A stretch of 60,520 bases of DNA from positions 1 through 60,520 of the IMG/VR virus record IMGVR_UViG_3300042507_002862; one strand, given 5' to 3'. The translations under genes were made by a program, and so were the position numbers. The stretch comes from a virus. Below, in pieces: positions 56,101 through 60,520 of the stretch (the stretch's first letter is position 1; every line of letters starts with the position of its first letter). Under the pieces are notes generated by a model, which was not told the DNA's origin, did no database searches, and saw only the letters and a list, made by a program, of their open reading frames with translations.

Positions 56101-56835
56101 ACAAGCGCACTCAGCGGGTCCACGTATGCGACCACAAGCGACCTCACTTCTCCAGACAACTCGGACCCGTACTGGGATGGCGTGCTGTACCTCTGGGACG
56201 CCAATACAGCCAAGACTTTCACTCGCCAATTGAACGGAAGCATTTCGTCCATCAGCGGCAGCACGTCCACCACTTCGGGCTCGGGGCGCTTTGGGTTTTT
56301 GCAAAACAGCGACCAGAATCCGGTGATTAATTTTGGCGGCACGCTCGCCACTGCACCATCGCCTCCATACCCCGTTGATCGAACCGGCCACACCTTGGAG
56401 TGGTGGATGAAGATGCCCGCTTCAGGGCAAACGGCAGAGCCCATCCTGAATATCCCCTTCTACCACGCAAGCATGGCGGCGTATCTGGTTGTGTCGTATT
56501 CCAGCGGCAGCGCAGTAGTGCGACTGTATTACGGCTCATCGATCGGGTCTACGCACTCATACACCAGCCGGACGGTGTCTGGCCTGAACGGTCAGTGGGC
56601 GCATTTTGCCTACGAGGGGTCTAGCGGCAGTGGCTATCTGTATGTGAATGGCGTGCAGTCGTATTACATGAACAGCGCCACCGCCACAAGCGGTTCTGGA
56701 AATCTGAACACTGTCGTTGGGTCTTTGGGCGGAAACAAAATCTCGCCCTCTGCGGTAGAGTCAGTGCGGTACAGCGCATGGACGCGCTATAGCGAAGTCT
56801 TTCAGCCACCCTCCCTGCCCTTCTGGCATCCATAA
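53164..56835 (+). CDS. Giant fibronectin-III / LamG tail protein
   Basis: 1223 residues from a GTG overlapping the neck gene (GTGA). The start INIEKFAGLVTNASPYSLPP and NVQCLSPGQLSVRPGM looks like the docking domain of tail proteins. About residues 100-830 hold eight fibronectin III domains, each opening with a Pro-x-x-Pro/Leu linker and containing YxFRVAAxNxxGxGxYS. Then a Cys-containing beta domain (about 840-960) and a LamG-like domain (about 1010-1223) with HTLEWWMKMPAS and ending TRYSEVFQPPSLPF. A long, possibly extended adhesin on the tail. Confidence 0.85.
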   Translation: MINIEKFAGLVTNASPYSLPPGAAVTQVNVQCLSPGQLSVRPGMQAYTLSSTVSATRPVVASFSFQHAGGSVIVYQDAVGTIFSGRSTASDGAPSLTGVPSAPLNVTAVPQTSSVALDWDPPAVTGGSDITGYTVQVSLDGGTVWSYALSATASAATAAGLTNGQAYVFRVAATNNYGIGPYSAASASATPVGAPASPTNLLATAANSGASLTWSAPTNNGGSVLTDYAVEYSANAGQAWTVFADGTSTSTSATVTGLTNGQAYVFRVAARNAVGTSDYATYMTPVYPIGVPDQVASLTATHGNAQVTLQWQAPSANNVGGITDYVIQRSTDSGATWSTLSDGTNTDTSYFVTQLTNGTAYQFRVSAVNSVGAGPYSASTGNVTPRTLPGAPTGLTATPGNSQIALSWTAPASSGGAAITDYQIQVSVAGGAYSTVTKSASTATSYTATGLTNGTAYTYRVATVNSEGASANVTSSSVTPQTVPLAPTNVAGTVGNGSVTVRWSAPTDAGGSVITDYLIQYSTDGTSWTTVSDGTSTVLQTTVAGLTNGISYTFRVAAVSAVGTGNYSTPSAACVPIGPPGAPTNAAISGGNTQMFASWTQPTSTGGTPITGYVLQYRRSTTTTWTTYGTVDAVLEYTISGLTNGFTYFFRVAAVNAAGTGAYSAESASVVVGQVPVAVATPTITSKYATSLTDTTLTLSWTAPNAYGSRITDYLVQYSTSSSGPWTLHADGAGTATSTTITGLNATTAYYYRVAAVSTVGAGPYTSTPVTGVIATAPGTPTVTATAGAGFVTITWTAVDDGGAAITGYKLYYQVGTGSTLSGNTIDQAIYNAKIDWSARTAIVPACGGLPQWRAQLAFTNFAATGSYGASNSVTLISGTTADSHSIDSVEFAGGACVLNVTLPAKGPACGTEDLACDYSTDAGATWTAVSRPSGIQAYPTSPAGRMWRGYRGTGKAKYWISPAPSSPFRIRSLVSNGITSALSGSTYATTSDLTSPDNSDPYWDGVLYLWDANTAKTFTRQLNGSISSISGSTSTTSGSGRFGFLQNSDQNPVINFGGTLATAPSPPYPVDRTGHTLEWWMKMPASGQTAEPILNIPFYHASMAAYLVVSYSSGSAVVRLYYGSSIGSTHSYTSRTVSGLNGQWAHFAYEGSSGSGYLYVNGVQSYYMNSATATSGSGNLNTVVGSLGGNKISPSAVESVRYSAWTRYSEVFQPPSLPFWHP

Positions 56836-59450
56836 TGTCCATCATCGCGACTCGTCAATCTGGCTCTGTGGTCACCGTGTCTGTGCTGACGGGTGGCTCG
56901 GGCTACGAATCGCCTCCAACGGTAGCGGTGATCGGCGGCGGTGGGACGGGGGCCGCAGCGGTTGCGCACATGGCAGGGACGGCCGTGGAGTCTGTCGTTC
57001 TGACCGCTGGCGGGACTGGCTACACGGGCTCTCCGCAGATCCAGTTTTCCGGCGGCAGCGGCTCGGGGGCTGCAGCCACGGCGTTTGCGTACACCGGCCC
57101 GTTGCGTCCGACATGCTTCTTTAAGGGGCGTGGTAATGACATGTACGGTGTGGACGGCATGGGCCGCGGTCTGCGGTGGACGGGCGACAGCGCCACAGTC
57201 GAAGTCATTGGCATTTCCAAGCCAGCCACCGCGCCTGCCGTAACGGCGAGTTCGTCCGCCGGCAATCGGTATGTCAGCGCCGTCCAGCTAGTGAATGCCG
57301 GGGCGGGCTACAACAACGTGCCGTCCGTGGTGTTCTCTGGCGGCACGCCTAGTCGCGATGCGGTCGCAAAGGCCACGCTGACAAACGGTCGCGTGACGCG
57401 CGTTGATGTCACCGATGGCGGGGCGGGATACCAAGACACCCCTACGGTCACTCTGTCCGGCGGCTTGGCGGGCGGGGCTACGCTGTCTGTTGGCGTCGTT
57501 GGCCAAGTGGATTCGCTTTCCATCGCCTCCCAAGGCACGGGGTACACAGCCGCGCCAGACCTCGTCTTCTCAACGGCGCAGGGCCTGACTCGCGCTGCGG
57601 CGAGCGTGACGGTGGCGGGCGGCAAGGTGACGGCCCTTCGCCTCCTGTCTGCTGGGACCGGCGCAACCACCAGCGGCGTGACGGCCATGCTGGTCGGCGG
57701 GGGCACGGGCGCGCAAGTGTCGGTGGATATGGTGTACCGCGTCAGCGCGCTGACCGTGAGCGCCGGGGGGACTGGCTATCGGTCGGCTCCGGTCATTACG
57801 TTCCGCGCCGCACCGGAAGATCCGGTTGGTGGCGGCGCCGCTGCTACGGCAGTCATTAGCGGCGGAAGCCTCACTGCTGCGACCGTGTATGCCGGTGGTC
57901 AGTATTCAGCCATTCCCTCTGCCTTTGTCATTGACTCCACCGCCAAGGCCACTGCCACACTCACCGCGCCCATGAGCGGCACGTACAAGTGCTGCATTCG
58001 CTATCTAGACTCCACGCCTGAAAGTCGCGGTGGCCCAATACCGTCTTCCATTTCCGATCTGGAGGAAGTGGACATCCCCAATGGCTCTGGATCGTTGACG
58101 TGGGCATTCACCCACAGTGGCCTGGAGGATCGCGTCACCGCCATGGAACTATGGCGCACCACCGCCGATCAGTCCGTGGTGCTATTCCGCGTGGCGACCA
58201 TCCAGCGCTCCTCCCCCAGCTTTTTTGGTTCGTACACAGACACGTTGTCGGACGATGATTTGCGCGACACTGATCGCGAGCAGTACGGGCTCATGCCTGT
58301 CACGCTGCCAAACGGACAGATTAACGCCCGCCGATTCCAGGCGCCTCCCGGGAACTACGGCGTGGCCACCATGTTCCAAGATCGGGCGTGGTATGCCGTG
58401 GACACCTCCGGGGACAGGCCCAACTCGCTCCTGTACAGTGAGGTTGACGAGCCGGAATCCGTGCCGGAAAGCAACGAGCTTGTCCTGCAGGAGAGTGTGG
58501 CGGACCCCGATGCAATCGTAGCCCTAGTCCCACTGGGGTCGCTGCTTGCGGTGTGCCAGTCTCGCCACTTGTATCGCCTGCAGTACGTGGCCCAGCCGGT
58601 GCTTGATGCGTCTATAACGCTGGTGGCCTATCGCGGCATACTCAGTCAGAATTGCTGGGACGTTCTGGGCGGAATCGCATACATCGTAGATAGCTATGGA
58701 CTCTACGCATTCGACGGCCAGCAGGCGGAGCCGGTATCGATCCCGGTGGACAACTACTGGCGAGAGCGCGTCATAAACTTCCAGGCTTCCGCAGCCTTTC
58801 ACGTCCGCGCCGATCATGGCGCCCAGGTGATTCGGTTTTTCTACTGCAGGACCGGCGAGTCCCTTCCCACGCGCGCCCTCTGCTATTGCATAGCTACCAA
58901 GACATGGTGGGAAGAGGTGTTCGCGACGGCCGTCACGGCCTCCACAGAAGGAGTGATCGCTGGTCGGCAGGACACCCTGTGGGGAACTGGCTCTGGGGCA
59001 TTTGCATATAGCGGCGGCTACGCCGACCTCCAAGGCACCCCGATCCCGTATGAGTTCCGCACTGGCAACATGCCTCTGGGCGAATCGCAAACGGACGGCG
59101 GCAGCAGGTCGATTGGCGTCCTGTACAGCCCGACCGTCAATAGCTCGCAGATGCAAGTGCGACTGCACTACAACAACTCCCCTTCCCCGCGCCCAGCAGC
59201 AATCTCCACAGACCGGGGTGGGTTTGCTTCCGCGGCAGGCTCCACGGCCGCAGTGCTGGATCTCCGATCTGCGCGCTCGTCTCTTGGTCCGTCCAACGGG
59301 TTTGCAAAAGCGTACTTCTCAGGCCACAGGGACGAGCGAAGTGTCGGCGGCGACCGGCATGTGGCGGTGGCTGTCGCCGGCACGCAGGCAAGCACGGTGG
59401 CCGGTGACGTTGTTCGGTTGTACGGACTCACCATCGAAGGCGTCAGCTGA
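56835..59450 (+). CDS. Tail nozzle-like protein with beta-repeat N-terminus
   Basis: 871 residues, TAATG coupling. The first 370 residues carry about eight repeats of roughly 36 residues with core VxxVxVxxGGxGYxxxPxV, probably beta-solenoid or beta-sandwich units; residues about 86-127 interrupt the series. The second half (about 380-871) has DRAWYAVDTSG, VPLGSLLAVCQSRHLYRLQY and CWDVLGGIAYIVDSYGLYAF, with a beta-propeller feel similar to the tubular tail protein of podoviruses. Likely the terminal tail tube. Confidence 0.75.
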   Translation: MSIIATRQSGSVVTVSVLTGGSGYESPPTVAVIGGGGTGAAAVAHMAGTAVESVVLTAGGTGYTGSPQIQFSGGSGSGAAATAFAYTGPLRPTCFFKGRGNDMYGVDGMGRGLRWTGDSATVEVIGISKPATAPAVTASSSAGNRYVSAVQLVNAGAGYNNVPSVVFSGGTPSRDAVAKATLTNGRVTRVDVTDGGAGYQDTPTVTLSGGLAGGATLSVGVVGQVDSLSIASQGTGYTAAPDLVFSTAQGLTRAAASVTVAGGKVTALRLLSAGTGATTSGVTAMLVGGGTGAQVSVDMVYRVSALTVSAGGTGYRSAPVITFRAAPEDPVGGGAAATAVISGGSLTAATVYAGGQYSAIPSAFVIDSTAKATATLTAPMSGTYKCCIRYLDSTPESRGGPIPSSISDLEEVDIPNGSGSLTWAFTHSGLEDRVTAMELWRTTADQSVVLFRVATIQRSSPSFFGSYTDTLSDDDLRDTDREQYGLMPVTLPNGQINARRFQAPPGNYGVATMFQDRAWYAVDTSGDRPNSLLYSEVDEPESVPESNELVLQESVADPDAIVALVPLGSLLAVCQSRHLYRLQYVAQPVLDASITLVAYRGILSQNCWDVLGGIAYIVDSYGLYAFDGQQAEPVSIPVDNYWRERVINFQASAAFHVRADHGAQVIRFFYCRTGESLPTRALCYCIATKTWWEEVFATAVTASTEGVIAGRQDTLWGTGSGAFAYSGGYADLQGTPIPYEFRTGNMPLGESQTDGGSRSIGVLYSPTVNSSQMQVRLHYNNSPSPRPAAISTDRGGFASAAGSTAAVLDLRSARSSLGPSNGFAKAYFSGHRDERSVGGDRHVAVAVAGTQASTVAGDVVRLYGLTIEGVS

Positions 59451-60217
59451 TGTACACACAATCCGCTCCATCACTGTTCAACGCTCTCAGCGGAGTCCTG
59501 CCGGCCGTGGCGGTGCAAGCCGTCGTTCAGGCGCTGGGCAATTGCCAGCAACCGCTCACGCACCGCGGGCCGGTCACGCTGTCTGCGCCCCAGCCACCCA
59601 ACAACAACGGGGTGGCTGTCGGAGGAACGTGGAACCCCCAGCAATACCAGTACGTGTTCCCGCAGAACTCGTCTCAGTATTACTACGAAGCCCCAAACAT
59701 CGGCGGCTACACCAACGGCGACTGGTACAGCACCAACTACAACGGCGCGCAGTTCTCATTCCCGACGAGCCAAGAGTTTGCGGCCAACAGCTACTACGGC
59801 GGGCCGACCTTCAACGTGGGCGGGAACAGCTTTTTCGACAACACATCCGCTAACAACGCCACCTACCAGAACCTGACCACCAACAACGTGACGGCGCAGA
59901 ACATCAACGCCACCACAATCAACAACGCCCCCCTGCCCTCGCCGTTCTTCTCTCCGAGCCAAGTTGGCGAATACACGGAAAACTACGAATCCAACTTCTA
60001 CGACATGCGCCTGTCTCAGCAGGGAGCCCAGGGGCGGCGCGCCCGCAAGAAATTTGTGACGCGAGTGGACGTTCAGGGATCCCTGACCCTCCCGTATGTG
60101 TTTAAGGCGACGGTGAACGATGACTGCACTATCAAACTCTGGGAGCAGGATTTGACGTTGTCTGTGGATCTGGCCACCGACGCTCCGACCGACGCCATCG
60201 ACTACTTGGCCCCATGA
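59450..60217 (+). CDS. Asn/Tyr-rich tail or fibre protein
   Basis: 255 residues, complete copy of the gene whose end is repeated at 1-186. Starts as TGATG on the tail protein. After a hydrophobic helix (about 8-30) comes an Asn/Tyr/Gln-rich part with NLTTNNVTAQNINATTINNA (about 142-161), typical of fibre shafts, and a C-terminal strand domain. Leads directly to the Cys-rich gene through ATGA. Confidence 0.8.
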   Translation: MYTQSAPSLFNALSGVLPAVAVQAVVQALGNCQQPLTHRGPVTLSAPQPPNNNGVAVGGTWNPQQYQYVFPQNSSQYYYEAPNIGGYTNGDWYSTNYNGAQFSFPTSQEFAANSYYGGPTFNVGGNSFFDNTSANNATYQNLTTNNVTAQNINATTINNAPLPSPFFSPSQVGEYTENYESNFYDMRLSQQGAQGRRARKKFVTRVDVQGSLTLPYVFKATVNDDCTIKLWEQDLTLSVDLATDAPTDAIDYLAP

Positions 60218-60520
60218 CGTGTACTAATCACGGCCGGTGCTGCAACCGCGCGGACTGCACAACCGGAGTGGCCCGGTGCAGCTGCAAGGCATGCAGCGGC
60301 CTGTCCTGGTCATCAGACAATGATTGCAGGGACGGTGCCTGTTGGCTGAACGAGGACGGCGTCTACTCCTGCATCCAAACCAACCCATGCGATTGCGTGT
60401 ACCGGGGCGGTGAATTTGCAGGAGCCGCCACCACTTGCCCAGGAGATGGCTCTGGCCCACCACCACCACCCCCTCCCCCTCCGCCGCCGGAAGACCCGGG
60501 GCCTATTCAGTCTTACTGCT
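60032..60520. repeat. Terminal duplication, right copy
   Basis: Second copy of bases 1-489, with eight single-base differences. Five are silent and three change residues of the Cys-rich protein (Pro to His, Asn to Ser, Ala to Glu at about residues 6, 23 and 47). The bias towards silent changes shows that both versions are natural alleles under selection and not random errors. Confidence 0.97.
60214..60520 (+). CDS. Cys-rich protein, 5' part (second allele, truncated by window end)
   Basis: 102 codons of the gene complete at 183-956. Three residues differ from the left copy (His, Ser and Glu in place of Pro, Asn and Ala). The frame runs off the window just after the polyproline run. A second allele of the same gene and not a duplicate gene. 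Confidence 0.85.
   Translation, partial: MTCTNHGRCCNRADCTTGVARCSCKACSGLSWSSDNDCRDGACWLNEDGVYSCIQTNPCDCVYRGGEFAGAATTCPGDGSGPPPPPPPPPPPEDPGPIQSYC

Overview
The window is a complete, circularly closed tailed-phage genome. The last 489 bases (60032-60520) repeat the first 489 (1-489) at about 98% identity, so the unique genome is about 60.03 kb. Nearly all of it is coding. Genes are packed head to tail with ATGA, TGATG or TAATG stop/start overlaps and good AGGAGG-type ribosome binding sites, so the host is a bacterium that uses Shine-Dalgarno initiation, with fairly high GC. The virion genes (scaffold, capsid, portal, terminase, a neck protein, a very large internal virion protein, and no tape measure, sheath or tail tube) suggest a podovirus-like virion with a short tail. 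A tyrosine recombinase and a serine recombinase suggest a temperate or formerly temperate lifestyle, but no repressor is recognisable. The host cannot be read from the sequence. Some small secreted Cys-rich proteins remind me of planctomycete proteins, which is a weak impression only.

Layout. (1) The virion module runs on the + strand from 34.9 kb through the end of the window and across the junction to 10.25 kb. In order it holds a small HNH protein, scaffold (36840), major capsid (37871), decoration-like protein (38999), glycosyltransferase (40503), putative small terminase (41383), large terminase (42033), portal (44058), a run of fibre or adhesin-like genes (46560-51902), a neck protein (52031), a 1223-residue fibronectin-III/LamG protein (53164), an 871-residue tail protein (56835), then Cys-rich, Gln-rich and Ala-rich virion proteins and a 1240-residue putative ejection protein (6528). 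(2) The integrase is convergent on the - strand (10247-11161). (3) The early/middle + strand operon (11407-25629) starts behind a promoter, a tRNA-like element and hairpins. It encodes a RecE-like nuclease, an ERF annealing protein, SSB and an SF2 helicase split into two frames, then further nucleases and small proteins. It ends with a peptidase/membrane-protein cassette (a subtilisin-like protease, small membrane proteins and a papain-like protease interrupted by an intein) and a sigma-70-like factor. (4) The - strand block (33362 down to 25478) holds about two dozen tiny coupled genes, including a cytosine-methyltransferase-like protein, zinc-ribbon peptides and membrane micro-proteins, and ends with a serine recombinase whose 3' end overlaps the sigma gene. 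(5) A regulatory region (33363-33717) with direct and inverted repeats separates this block from a lone + strand gene and a strong terminator, after which the virion module begins.

Working model (inference). Replication relies on host polymerase, helped by the phage RecE/ERF/SSB/helicase recombination set. The phage sigma factor may redirect host RNA polymerase to late genes. Release may involve proteases rather than a classical endolysin, because no lysozyme, amidase or transglycosylase is recognisable. The most distinctive element is the intein, placed exactly in front of the catalytic cysteine of the papain-like protease, so the protease can only form after protein splicing.
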